A DNA stretch of 64,000 nt, from NCBI GenBank assembly GCA_013414795.1, contig CP058732.1, positions 732,501-796,500 of the forward strand. The letters are read 5' to 3'. This stretch comes from Candidatus Kapaibacterium sp. (lineage in GTDB: Bacteria; Bacteroidota; Ignavibacteria; Kapaibacteriales; UBA2268). Position numbers and translations under genes: made by a program. This document shows positions 56,836-64,000 of the stretch, one piece after another. The first letter of the stretch is position 1. Each line of letters starts with the position of its first letter. The notes under the pieces were generated by a model, which was not told the origin of the DNA, did no database searches, and saw only the letters and a program-made list of their open reading frames with translations.

Positions 56836-58164
56836 ATGAAACTTTTTGTAGAAATTGCTTTTGTATTCTTAATTCTCACTAGCAATTCATCAATTGCACA
56901 AGAGGAAAACATTTCTTTCGAAACAAAGAAGCCCATAGTCAGATTTTTACGAATCTACGGCGAGAAAAGCGAAACCGAACCACCAATAATTGTGATAAAC
57001 GATGAGAGGACAACTTCGAGCAGTGGTCTTTCGAGCAACAAAATTGTGATTGAGTTCGATGTATTTGCAACCGTTCCGCCAAATCTTTTCGCACGCTTTG
57101 TCCATTGTTCATACGATTGGAAGGAAGACGAAAACATTTTCATAAACGAGGCGACAGCAAACAGAACCAGCAATATTTTTTGGGAATCTGCACCGATACA
57201 TTCAAAATATTATAGTTTTCGTGGAAAAATCACAATTCCAAACGAGCAAGTAAAATTCAAGTACTCGGGCAACTGGAAAGTCAAACTTTACGACTATTCC
57301 GACCCAGAAAATGTTATCGCCGAAGGTAGGTTTTTCGTTGTTAATCAAATTGTTTCAACCGAAATGCGCTTCTACTCGGACTTCTACAAACCAAAGAGAA
57401 ATGTTACTGCTTCCGCATACGACATAGAGGTACTTGTATACGAACGAAAATCAATGAAGTTGATAGAAACACATCTACATTCAGTTGTTCTGTATCGAAA
57501 TAATCGTTGGTACGAGCCATTTTACATTTCAGCAACGTCAAAACCCTCGGGGTTTTACACAAATTTAAGTTTTTCGACATCTATATTTGGCTTTCTTTCT
57601 GGTGGCAAAGTATTTCGGATTGATGGAATACCAGCAGAAAATGGTTACCGAGTTCTGGATTTGACGAATCTTGCTCAATTTCCAGCAATGAATATTCCAA
57701 TCCGTCTGCCATTGTCCGATTATCGACGGCGAGGAAGTTACCTCGAACCCGACGACGACGGAGCAATGATTACTACTTTCGTTACACCAAATTACGATGA
57801 TTATCTTTACATTGAATTCACGCTCGACCCCGAAGGCTGGGAAACAACGAACGATGTTTTTCTTGTTGGTTCATTCAACAACTGGATTCCAACCCGTGAA
57901 TGGCAGATGTATTACGACGAAAAGGAACGCTTATTCAAACTTCGTCAATGGGTGCGTCGAGCCCGCCACAATTATATGTACGCAACTGGAAATTTTGATG
58001 AAAGTGGAAATATTGAAAATTTAAGTTTCGAAGAATTTGAAGGAAACACAGTAACAAGTGGACATACATTTCTTGCCTTTGTCTATTACAGAAACCCAGG
58101 GTTTGGTGGCTACGACGAAATCGTTGGCTTTGCTCGTGCAAATTACTTTTCCGCTGGAAGATAA
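56836..58164 (+). CDS. Type IX secretion system plug protein (DUF5103 family)
   Basis: A 442-aa protein with a signal peptide ending at SSIAQEEN. The pattern matches DUF5103, now named T9SS plug protein: KPIVRFLRIYGEKSETEPPI, SSNKIVIEFDVFATVPPN, HCSYDWKEDEN, FRGKITIPNEQVKFKYSGNW, and the C-terminal VFLVGSFNNWIPTREWQM, a carbohydrate-binding-like E-set fold. The plug seals the periplasmic side of the Sov translocon between export events. It links the five T9SS cargo proteins in this window to the machinery itself. The next gene, thpR, follows 17 nt later and appears unrelated. Confidence 0.82.
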   Translation: MKLFVEIAFVFLILTSNSSIAQEENISFETKKPIVRFLRIYGEKSETEPPIIVINDERTTSSSGLSSNKIVIEFDVFATVPPNLFARFVHCSYDWKEDENIFINEATANRTSNIFWESAPIHSKYYSFRGKITIPNEQVKFKYSGNWKVKLYDYSDPENVIAEGRFFVVNQIVSTEMRFYSDFYKPKRNVTASAYDIEVLVYERKSMKLIETHLHSVVLYRNNRWYEPFYISATSKPSGFYTNLSFSTSIFGFLSGGKVFRIDGIPAENGYRVLDLTNLAQFPAMNIPIRLPLSDYRRRGSYLEPDDDGAMITTFVTPNYDDYLYIEFTLDPEGWETTNDVFLVGSFNNWIPTREWQMYYDEKERLFKLRQWVRRARHNYMYATGNFDESGNIENLSFEEFEGNTVTSGHTFLAFVYYRNPGFGGYDEIVGFARANYFSAGR

Positions 58165-58181
58165 CATTTGTCTGGTCAATT

Positions 58182-58739
58182 ATGGAACAAAAGAAAAGAC
58201 TTTTTATCGGCACTTTTCTTAAAACAAAAGAACTCTTGGAAGAATACCCAAAATTGAGAAAAGAGTTCGAAGGGGCAATTTGGGGGAAATGGGTCGAAGA
58301 ATGGAATTTGCATTTCACTTACCATTTTCTTGGAGAAGTGGACACCCGAATCCTTGAACCACTTTTCAAGTCAATTTCGCCACACTTGCAAGAATATCAA
58401 AATGAAATCAAACTGAAAGGCTTGGGTTGTTTCCCATCCATAAGGTCGCCAAGGGTACTATTTGTCAATATAGTAGACCAAAATAGTCTGCTTAAAGAAA
58501 TCCACCAAAATTTAGCAAATGCATTGAAAAACTTTGATGTGGAATTAGACGAGCGGGAATACCATCCACATCTAACACTTCTCCGTATCAAAAGTTTCAA
58601 GTTAGACTTGTTTCAAAAAGCAATGCGAAAATACCAAAACTTCGATTTCGGAAGTGTGTCCAATTTTCGTGTCGAGTTAATTGAAAGCAAACTGACCCAC
58701 GAGGGTCCCAAATATACCCCGATAACAAATTTATCGTAA
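58182..58739 (+). CDS. thpR: RNA 2',3'-cyclic phosphodiesterase (ThpR)
   Basis: A 185-aa member of the 2H phosphoesterase family, which opens 2',3'-cyclic phosphates on RNA ends. The two HxT motifs are HFTYHFLGEVD and HPHLTLLRI. The N-terminal RLFIGTFLKTKEL is also typical. Normal length. It starts 17 nt after the T9SS plug gene, so probably shares its transcript. Its 3' end overlaps that of the convergent pfkA by 9 nt. Confidence 0.92.
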   Translation: MEQKKRLFIGTFLKTKELLEEYPKLRKEFEGAIWGKWVEEWNLHFTYHFLGEVDTRILEPLFKSISPHLQEYQNEIKLKGLGCFPSIRSPRVLFVNIVDQNSLLKEIHQNLANALKNFDVELDEREYHPHLTLLRIKSFKLDLFQKAMRKYQNFDFGSVSNFRVELIESKLTHEGPKYTPITNLS

Positions 58740-59738
58740 CGCTTCTTCGAATTCCTTTAAATTATCGGGAATATTTAAATGGGTTGTTTTTGAACTATCC
58801 GCTGCGACATCAAGTGGCAAACGAGTTGGCTCCTCCCCAGGATGGTAACAAATGTAGAAGGCGCTGTCGACACCGTTGAAAGCATCTTTGACCATAACGT
58901 AACCGAGCCAACTGGCAGTTAGAATATCCTTAACAGCGGCTTTACCACCTCGCTGGAAGTAGCCCATATCTACGTGTCTGATTTCGTGCTTGATGTTTCT
59001 ACGTGCAAAAATTTCTTCAAGTATTCTTCGAATTTCGTCGGCAGTTTTTGGGTAGCCTTCGGCAACAATTATTCGAGTGTCTCGGTCTCGTTCGCTTATC
59101 AAATTTACAAGTTCTTCGTAGTTGACCTCGTCGTTTGGAAGAATAATGTGCTCTGCGCCCGTAGCAACCCCAGCAAAGAATGCCAAATAGCCCGAGTCTC
59201 TTCCCATCGATTCAATAATATAAACCCTTCGGTGTGCCGAGGCTGTGTCTCGTATCCACTCCAACATTTCAAGACTTTTATCAATAGCACTGTAGAAACC
59301 AATAGAATAGCCATAATTATTGCAAACATCGTTATCAATCGACCCTGGAGCAACCAAAATCTTTGTCCTCAACCCTTTGCTTTTGATAATGTTATTTATT
59401 ACATTGGCAGCGGCAAGACTTCCATTTCCACCGCACAAAAATAAGTAGTCGAAAAAGTTGTCGTGCAAATTGAAAGCACACGCTTCTTGCATATCCTTGT
59501 CTTCTTTTAGTTCTGGAACTCGTAGCGTTCCAAGAATCGTTCCACCTTGGTGTGCAATACCAGCAGTATCCTTCTTGGTCAATTTTCGAAAATTGCCATC
59601 AACCAAACCACGCCAACCATCGATAACACCCCAAACAGAAGTCGACGGTTTCAGATTCAAACAACTTCGCACTACTGCACGGATAAAAGCATTCATACCA
59701 GGAGAGTCGCCACCGCCTGTCATCACTGCAACTTTCAT
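58731..59738 (-). CDS. pfkA: 6-phosphofructokinase
   Basis: A 335-aa glycolytic enzyme phosphorylating fructose 6-phosphate. TGGGDSPGMNAFIRAVV, APGSIDND, ESMGRDSGYLAFF and GYFQRGGKAAVKD are family landmarks. Two key positions differ from the E. coli enzyme: the metal-binding Asp in GGDGS is Asn here (GGNGS, N105), and the catalytic Thr in TIDND is Ser (S133). The Gly after N105 favours ATP rather than pyrophosphate as donor. The base D135 and D137 are kept. The gene follows a coiled-coil protein gene by 29 nt. Confidence 0.92.
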   Translation of the reverse strand: MKVAVMTGGGDSPGMNAFIRAVVRSCLNLKPSTSVWGVIDGWRGLVDGNFRKLTKKDTAGIAHQGGTILGTLRVPELKEDKDMQEACAFNLHDNFFDYLFLCGGNGSLAAANVINNIIKSKGLRTKILVAPGSIDNDVCNNYGYSIGFYSAIDKSLEMLEWIRDTASAHRRVYIIESMGRDSGYLAFFAGVATGAEHIILPNDEVNYEELVNLISERDRDTRIIVAEGYPKTADEIRRILEEIFARRNIKHEIRHVDMGYFQRGGKAAVKDILTASWLGYVMVKDAFNGVDSAFYICYHPGEEPTRLPLDVAADSSKTTHLNIPDNLKEFEEALR

Positions 59739-59767
59739 ATCAAACCTTTAAATTGTTTAACAATATT

Positions 59768-60670
59768 TTATATAAAGATTGCAACCAAGATTGCCAAAAT
59801 AAACAAGAGCGAGGAAATTATCAAGACATTTCTAATTTTTGTGTCTGTTTTTCCGATTGTCGTGCGAATTTCGTTCAAATTTTGAAACAAAAGGCGAATT
59901 TCGTCTTTTAATTTTTCGGCGCTTCCTTCTTTACTCTGCAACGTCGCTTCTGTTTGTTGCTCGAAATTCGTCAAAATTTGGTCGAGCCGTATGAACTTCT
60001 TGTTCAACTCTTCTGAAAACTCGGAAAATCTGCCTTCAATTCGCTGTCGTTCCTCGTAAATATTTTGCCGAATCAATTGCAAATTTTCTTTTATTGTATC
60101 GACATCGTCGTAGATTGCCTTGGAAAAACGAGATTGTGAAACAGTTAAATTTAGCAACTTTTGGTCAAAATTGGTAAGTTTTTCGTCAATTGATTTGAAC
60201 TTCAATGAATATTTGACTTCGAGCATTTTTAAAGTCGATTCGGTTTCTTCTTCAATCCTCTCCATCGATTTTTGTGCATAGTTCTCAAATTCCATTTCGA
60301 TTTTATTTTCAAGAGTTTTAACAAGGTTATCGACTTCCAATAATTTAACCTTTAGTTCAGAATTTAACTTGGTAAGTTCATTTTTGAGTTTCTCAACATA
60401 TTCAAGGTTTCTGTAAAAAATTTCAAAATTTGCAGATTTTTGTTGAAAATCCTCAACGAAATTGTTTACTGCGTCTTCGATAATTTTAACCTTTCCATCA
60501 AGCGAATTCGAAATGTTTTGAGCGAATTCATCCAATTCTTTAAGTTTGGAAACAATTTCCCGTTGTGTTTGCTCGAAAAACTCAAAAGCCTTCGAATACT
60601 CGATAGCCTGTTGTTTTATTGTCTCAAAAAGCCCTTTTATTTCTGGGCTGATTGCTTTCGATTCCTCCAT
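59768..60670 (-). CDS. Coiled-coil protein with C-terminal membrane anchor
   Basis: A 300-aa protein, almost entirely helical and charged, with heptad-like stretches (KNELTKLNSELKVKLLEVDN; ENLQLIRQNIYEERQRIEGR) and a single hydrophobic tail (NVLIISSLLFILAILVAIFI). It is tail-anchored, with the bulk in the cytoplasm. No family recognised. It overlaps the preceding 87-aa gene by 34 nt, indicating coupled translation, and lies before pfkA. A structural or scaffold role is only a guess. Confidence 0.6.
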   Translation of the reverse strand: MEESKAISPEIKGLFETIKQQAIEYSKAFEFFEQTQREIVSKLKELDEFAQNISNSLDGKVKIIEDAVNNFVEDFQQKSANFEIFYRNLEYVEKLKNELTKLNSELKVKLLEVDNLVKTLENKIEMEFENYAQKSMERIEEETESTLKMLEVKYSLKFKSIDEKLTNFDQKLLNLTVSQSRFSKAIYDDVDTIKENLQLIRQNIYEERQRIEGRFSEFSEELNKKFIRLDQILTNFEQQTEATLQSKEGSAEKLKDEIRLLFQNLNEIRTTIGKTDTKIRNVLIISSLLFILAILVAIFI

Positions 60671-60900
60671 ATGCTTGTATAATCAATAAAAAATTGCAAG
60701 CTTTCGCAAAGTTTTTCAAGAAAATGCCGTTCAAGCAAAGTTACTCTTTCGGTCGAGTGTTTAAGTAAAATTTCATTTATTTCTTCTCGGAAATTTTCAT
60801 CCCGTTCATAAAAATCTTTCCATTGGTGCTGAAGCAAATCGTCTAGCACTCCCATTTCTGCGAGTTCTTCGAATATTCTCTTCGGTTCGATTTTTTTCAA
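60637..60900 (-). CDS. Small helical protein of unknown function
   Basis: An 87-aa acidic, helical protein (KRIFEELAEMGVLDDLLQHQ, ERVTLLERHFLEKLCESLQF). The start is probably TTG at 60900: an AAGGT ribosome site lies 6 nt upstream and the stop of the trans-sulfuration gene is 12 nt away, while no ATG is suitably placed. It overlaps the coiled-coil gene downstream. No signal peptide, membrane segment or family is seen. The overlap suggests it works with the coiled-coil protein. Confidence 0.55.
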   Translation of the reverse strand: MKKIEPKRIFEELAEMGVLDDLLQHQWKDFYERDENFREEINEILLKHSTERVTLLERHFLEKLCESLQFFIDYTSIWRNRKQSAQK

Positions 60901-60912
60901 ATCTATACCTTT

Positions 60913-62097
60913 TTACACCAATTTCAGAGCAGTTTCCAAACCCCAAATTAAATCTTCGACATCCTCGATTCCAACCGAAACTCGCACCAGACCATCGGTG
61001 ATTCCCGCTTGCATTCGCAACTCCTTCGACATTCCTGCGTGGGTCATACTTGCGGGATGTTGTATCAACGATTCAACTCCACCAAGACTAACTGCAAGTT
61101 GCCAAACCTTGACATTGTTCATCAAAATTTTGCCCGCCTCGAGCCCACCTTTCAACTCGAAGGAGATAACTCCACCTCCGCCTTTGGTTTGCCTCAAAGA
61201 TAGTTCATATTGCGGGTGGGATTTCAAAAATGGATACCAAACCCTTTCGATTTTGGAATGCTGTTCCAACCATTCAGCAATTTTCAAAGCATTTTCGCAA
61301 TGCTTTTTCATTCTAATTTCAAGGGTCTTCAATCCTCGATGGACAAGGAACGAGTTGAAGGGGTCGATAACTCCTCCAATGTGATTTGAATATTTTCTGA
61401 AAATTCCATATTCATTGGGGTCTTTTAAAACCACAATGCCACCAACAACATCGGCGTGACCATTGAGGAATTTTGTCATACTGTGAAGAACAATGTCGGC
61501 ACCAAGTTCAAGTGGCTTTTGCAAAATTGGGCTCATAAAGGTATTGTCAACGACAACCTTGGCTCCGTGCAGATGGGCAATTTGAGATAATTTTTCGATA
61601 TCCGAAACCGACAAGGTTGGATTTCCTGGTGTTTCAAAAAAAAGAACTTTCGTATTGGGTCGAAAGGCGTTTTGCACTTCTTCAACCTTCGAGGTGTCGA
61701 CGAAAGTGGTTTCAACACCAAATTTTGAAAGAATTTGAGCCAAGAAAGTCGTTGTCGGACCATAGACAGAATTACCACAAATCACGTGGTCGCCTCTTTG
61801 GGTGAGAGTGAAAAACACAAGGCTAACCGCCGCCATACCGCTTGCACAACCAATCGCCTTTGCCCCCTGTTCAAGGTCGGCAATTGCATCTTCCATTGCC
61901 TCGATGGTTGGATTCCGCATTCTGGTGTAAATGTAACCATCTTCCTCACCTTTGAAAAGGCGGGCTCCGTGGTCTGCATCTTTGAATTTAAAAGTTGAAG
62001 TTTGGTAAATCGGTGGGACTACTGGACCAAATTCATAATCCTTAATTCCCGAATGAACACATTTGGTTCCTTGACGCATATCTTCATTTGTTTCCAT
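60913..62097 (-). CDS. Cystathionine gamma-synthase / methionine gamma-lyase family PLP enzyme
   Basis: A 394-aa PLP-dependent trans-sulfuration enzyme. The Schiff-base Lys is in HSMTKFLNGHADVVGG. YTRMRNPTIEAMEDAIADLE, GCASGMAAVSLV and VVDNTFMSPILQKP are family marks. Methionine gamma-lyases usually have Cys in the YGCT loop; here it reads VYGPTTTF, so a synthase or cystathionine lyase role is at least as likely. It relates to aspartate kinase, metK and ahcY in methionine metabolism. It probably heads an operon with the two helical-protein genes and pfkA. Confidence 0.88.
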   Translation of the reverse strand: METNEDMRQGTKCVHSGIKDYEFGPVVPPIYQTSTFKFKDADHGARLFKGEEDGYIYTRMRNPTIEAMEDAIADLEQGAKAIGCASGMAAVSLVFFTLTQRGDHVICGNSVYGPTTTFLAQILSKFGVETTFVDTSKVEEVQNAFRPNTKVLFFETPGNPTLSVSDIEKLSQIAHLHGAKVVVDNTFMSPILQKPLELGADIVLHSMTKFLNGHADVVGGIVVLKDPNEYGIFRKYSNHIGGVIDPFNSFLVHRGLKTLEIRMKKHCENALKIAEWLEQHSKIERVWYPFLKSHPQYELSLRQTKGGGGVISFELKGGLEAGKILMNNVKVWQLAVSLGGVESLIQHPASMTHAGMSKELRMQAGITDGLVRVSVGIEDVEDLIWGLETALKLV

Positions 62098-62163
62098 AGC
62101 AATTTGTCATAAAGTAAAACATAAAATTAACTAATTCTAATTAAATGCAAAAATTATAAAAAA

Positions 62164-62189
62164 TGAACGAAGGGTTGCCCCTTCGTTCA
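62164..62189 (-). terminator. Rho-independent terminator after aldehyde dehydrogenase
   Basis: Arms TGAACGAAGGG and its complement around a 4-nt loop. On the minus strand a TTTTTTATAATTTTT run follows the stem. Confidence 0.85.
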
Positions 62190-62213
62190 AAAAGCATTTT
62201 TGCGCTGTATTGA

Positions 62214-63695
62214 CTAATAGTTATCGATTTGTGCTCTTTGCAATCTATTTGAATAATCGATGTATACGGTTTTCCATTCGGTGAAGATGTCGAACACAGT
62301 CCAACCACCTTCGCGATGTCCGTTGCCAGTGCCTTTGACTCCGCCGAACGGCATATGGGCTTCTGCTCCGATTGTCGGCGCATTGACGTAAGTAATTCCT
62401 GCTTCGAGGTCGCGAATTGCAAGAAATGCATTATTAATGTTCGTAGTATAGATTGAAGAAGACAAACCATAGTCGACAGCGTTTGCAAGTTCGATTGCGT
62501 GTTCTAAAGAATCCGCTTTAATGACAGAAAGAATTGGACCGAAGATTTCTTCCTTGAACAAACGCATCTCTGGAGTAACATCAATGAAAATAGTTGGTTC
62601 GAAGAAATAGCCTTTTGCAAGTTCACCGTCGGTTGCTCTTTTTCCACCGCAAACCAGTTTTGCTCCCTCTTCAAGACCAATTTTAACATATTCTTCGCAA
62701 GTTCGAAGTTGCTGTTCGTGAATGACTGGTCCAACATCGACACCTTCGTTCAACCCATTTCCAAGGCGCAATTTCTTGGTTCGTTCAACAAGTTTTTCAA
62801 TGAAGGAATCATAAATATCTTTATGAAGAATCAAACGAGAAGTTGCAGTGCATCGCTGTCCAGTGGTTCCAAAAGCACCCCAAAGCACGCCGTCGAGTGC
62901 CAGTTCCATATTTGCATCGGGCATAACAATCAAAGGATTCTTCCCGCCCATTTCAAGCGAAATTCTTTTGTTCAGTCTTCCACAAATTTCACCAAGTTTT
63001 TTTCCAATTTCGGTTGAACCAGTAAATCCAATCACTTTAACGTCGGGATGTTCAACAAGCATATTTCCCATATAGCCTTTACCAAGAACAACATTAAACA
63101 CGCCTGGAGGAAGTCCAGCCTCTTCCATTACTTCAGCAAAAACAACACCGCTATGCGGAACGTCTTTCGAAGGTTTGAAGACCACTGTGTTCCCAGCAGC
63201 AATCGCTGGAAGAATTTTCCACGAAGGGACTGCAATCGGGAAGTTGAAAGCAGTAATAACACCCACAACACCAATTGGAACTCGGAAGGAAAGATTTGCT
63301 TTGTCTGGCAACTCGCTTGGAGTATTGTGCCCGAAAAGCCTTCGTGTTTCGGAAGCAGCATAATAAGCAGTGTCGATTGCTTCTTGGATATCGCCTCGCG
63401 TTTCGAAAACTGGCTTTCCCATTTCACGTGTCATAATCCTTGCAATTTCTTCTTTTCTGCGAGCAAAGATATCCCCAGCGCGCTTGATGATTTCTCCGCG
63501 TTTTGGGGCTGGCACCAAACGCCACTTCTTGAAAGCCTCCTTTGCCGCCGCAACTGCGTCGTCGACATCTTCTTTTCCAGATTCGGGAAATTCCCCGATT
63601 ATGTCTTCTGTATTGGCTGGATTGATGTTTAAAAAGTATTTACCACTTTTGGGTTCTACCCACTTACCATTGATATAGTTTTTAAAACGCTCCAT
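62214..63695 (-). CDS. NAD(P)-dependent aldehyde dehydrogenase
   Basis: A 493-aa oxidoreductase converting an aldehyde to its acid. The catalytic Cys is C282 (GTTGQRCTATSRL) and the general-base Glu is E248 (ISLEMGGKNPLIV). The Rossmann turn FTGSTEIGKKLGE and VITAFNFPIAVPSWK with the oxyanion Asn complete the site. Length is normal. The ALDH7-like substrate-entry sequences near the end (EAHMPFGGVKGTGNGHREGG) suggest an amino-acid-derived semialdehyde, but this is uncertain. It ends at a terminator and has its own upstream gap, so it appears monocistronic. Confidence 0.92.
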   Translation of the reverse strand: MERFKNYINGKWVEPKSGKYFLNINPANTEDIIGEFPESGKEDVDDAVAAAKEAFKKWRLVPAPKRGEIIKRAGDIFARRKEEIARIMTREMGKPVFETRGDIQEAIDTAYYAASETRRLFGHNTPSELPDKANLSFRVPIGVVGVITAFNFPIAVPSWKILPAIAAGNTVVFKPSKDVPHSGVVFAEVMEEAGLPPGVFNVVLGKGYMGNMLVEHPDVKVIGFTGSTEIGKKLGEICGRLNKRISLEMGGKNPLIVMPDANMELALDGVLWGAFGTTGQRCTATSRLILHKDIYDSFIEKLVERTKKLRLGNGLNEGVDVGPVIHEQQLRTCEEYVKIGLEEGAKLVCGGKRATDGELAKGYFFEPTIFIDVTPEMRLFKEEIFGPILSVIKADSLEHAIELANAVDYGLSSSIYTTNINNAFLAIRDLEAGITYVNAPTIGAEAHMPFGGVKGTGNGHREGGWTVFDIFTEWKTVYIDYSNRLQRAQIDNY

Positions 63696-63810
63696 AACAC
63701 CACCTTAAATTTGGTAAAAAAATTATAGAAAAATGCAAGTTACAATTTTTTAAGGAAATTACAATGTAAGATTGCAAGCATATTACAATCAAAGTTAAAA
63801 TAAGACAAAT

Positions 63811-64000
63811 TCAAATATGTCCAAGTTGTGCAAGACTAGTGAATTGGTCTCCAGCAATAATTAAATGGTCTAGAATTGGAATGTCGATATACTTACTTGC
63901 TTGGACCAACTTTTTTGTCATAGTTATATCCTCGTTTGATGGCGTGGGATTTCCCGAAGGGTGATTGTGTATCAAAATAATCGAAGCAGCCGACTCTGTG
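63811..64000 (-). CDS. radC: RadC/JAB-domain protein, C-terminal part (5' end beyond window)
   Basis: The final ~62 codons of a gene entering from the right edge. The JAMM metalloprotease-like motif is intact: IHNHPSGNPTPSNED, with H-x-H and the S...D ligands. The closing residues IPILDHLIIAGDQFTSLAQL are also typical of RadC. RadC proteins are about 220 aa; the role in DNA repair is debated. No start is visible because the gene is cut by the window edge. Confidence 0.92.
   Translation of the reverse strand, partial: TESAASIILIHNHPSGNPTPSNEDITMTKKLVQASKYIDIPILDHLIIAGDQFTSLAQLGHI

Noticed and set aside
1-64000. CRISPR array, prophage or insertion sequence
   Set aside because: No spaced direct repeats, cas, phage structural or transposase gene was seen.

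Overview
The window comes from a Gram-negative, AT-rich bacterium of the Bacteroidota/Chlorobiota/Ignavibacteria/Kapabacteria assemblage. The signs are five secreted proteins ending in type IX secretion (T9SS) sorting domains, a T9SS plug protein, a fused lpxC-fabZ gene next to lpxA, TAnnTTTG-type -7 promoter elements, and DUF3078 and DUF2723 proteins. It also carries a flagellin locus, which most Bacteroidota lack. Flagella together with T9SS favour an Ignavibacteria- or Kapabacteria-like lineage; this placement is inference.

Layout. 1-12254: the end of a tricorn-like protease, a small signal-peptide ORF run through by a terminator, four T9SS cargo genes on the minus strand (757-2346, 6831-9269, 9491-10678, 10803-12254), tRNA-Val, a 1-Cys peroxiredoxin, a BadF/BcrA-type sugar kinase, an LptF/LptG permease and a DUF1460 cell-wall enzyme. 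One cargo gene has four 11-bp repeats just after its start codon, a candidate phase-variation switch. Two intergenic regions share a palindromic repeat. 12785-16027: a two-TM protein, then queF-queD-DUF2723. 16028-27462: minus-strand glycosylation genes, namely two very large multi-domain glycosyltransferases (1668 and 1310 aa), a 470-aa GT2 enzyme, a methyltransferase and a remnant of an FkbM methyltransferase. 27768-31727: flgM, a FliT/FlgN-like chaperone, flaG, fliD, fliS and flagellin, with a sigma-28 promoter before flagellin. The order suggests the glycosylation genes decorate flagellin.

31912-43761: mostly housekeeping genes: lpxC/fabZ, lpxA, a DUF3078 outer-membrane protein, an LRR protein, hemB, an aspartate kinase, an unrecognised acidic protein, a sugar nucleotidyltransferase, metK and ahcY. 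43814-48930: 3-methyladenine glycosylase, a large sialidase-like T9SS cargo, and a trypsin-like protease fused to a coiled coil and a probable beta-rich membrane domain. 49149-54349: a type I restriction-modification system whose methylase and specificity subunits are one protein. 54527-64000: tRNA-His, an M3-like lipoprotein metallopeptidase, the T9SS plug protein, thpR, phosphofructokinase, two coiled-coil/helical proteins, a trans-sulfuration enzyme, an aldehyde dehydrogenase and the 3' end of radC.

Connections. T9SS cargo and the plug protein belong to one export route. The flagellar late-gene block (FlgM, sigma-28 promoter, FliS/FliD/flagellin) runs into the glycosylation genes. MetK, AhcY and the trans-sulfuration enzyme cover the methionine/SAM cycle; aspartate kinase feeds the same pathway.
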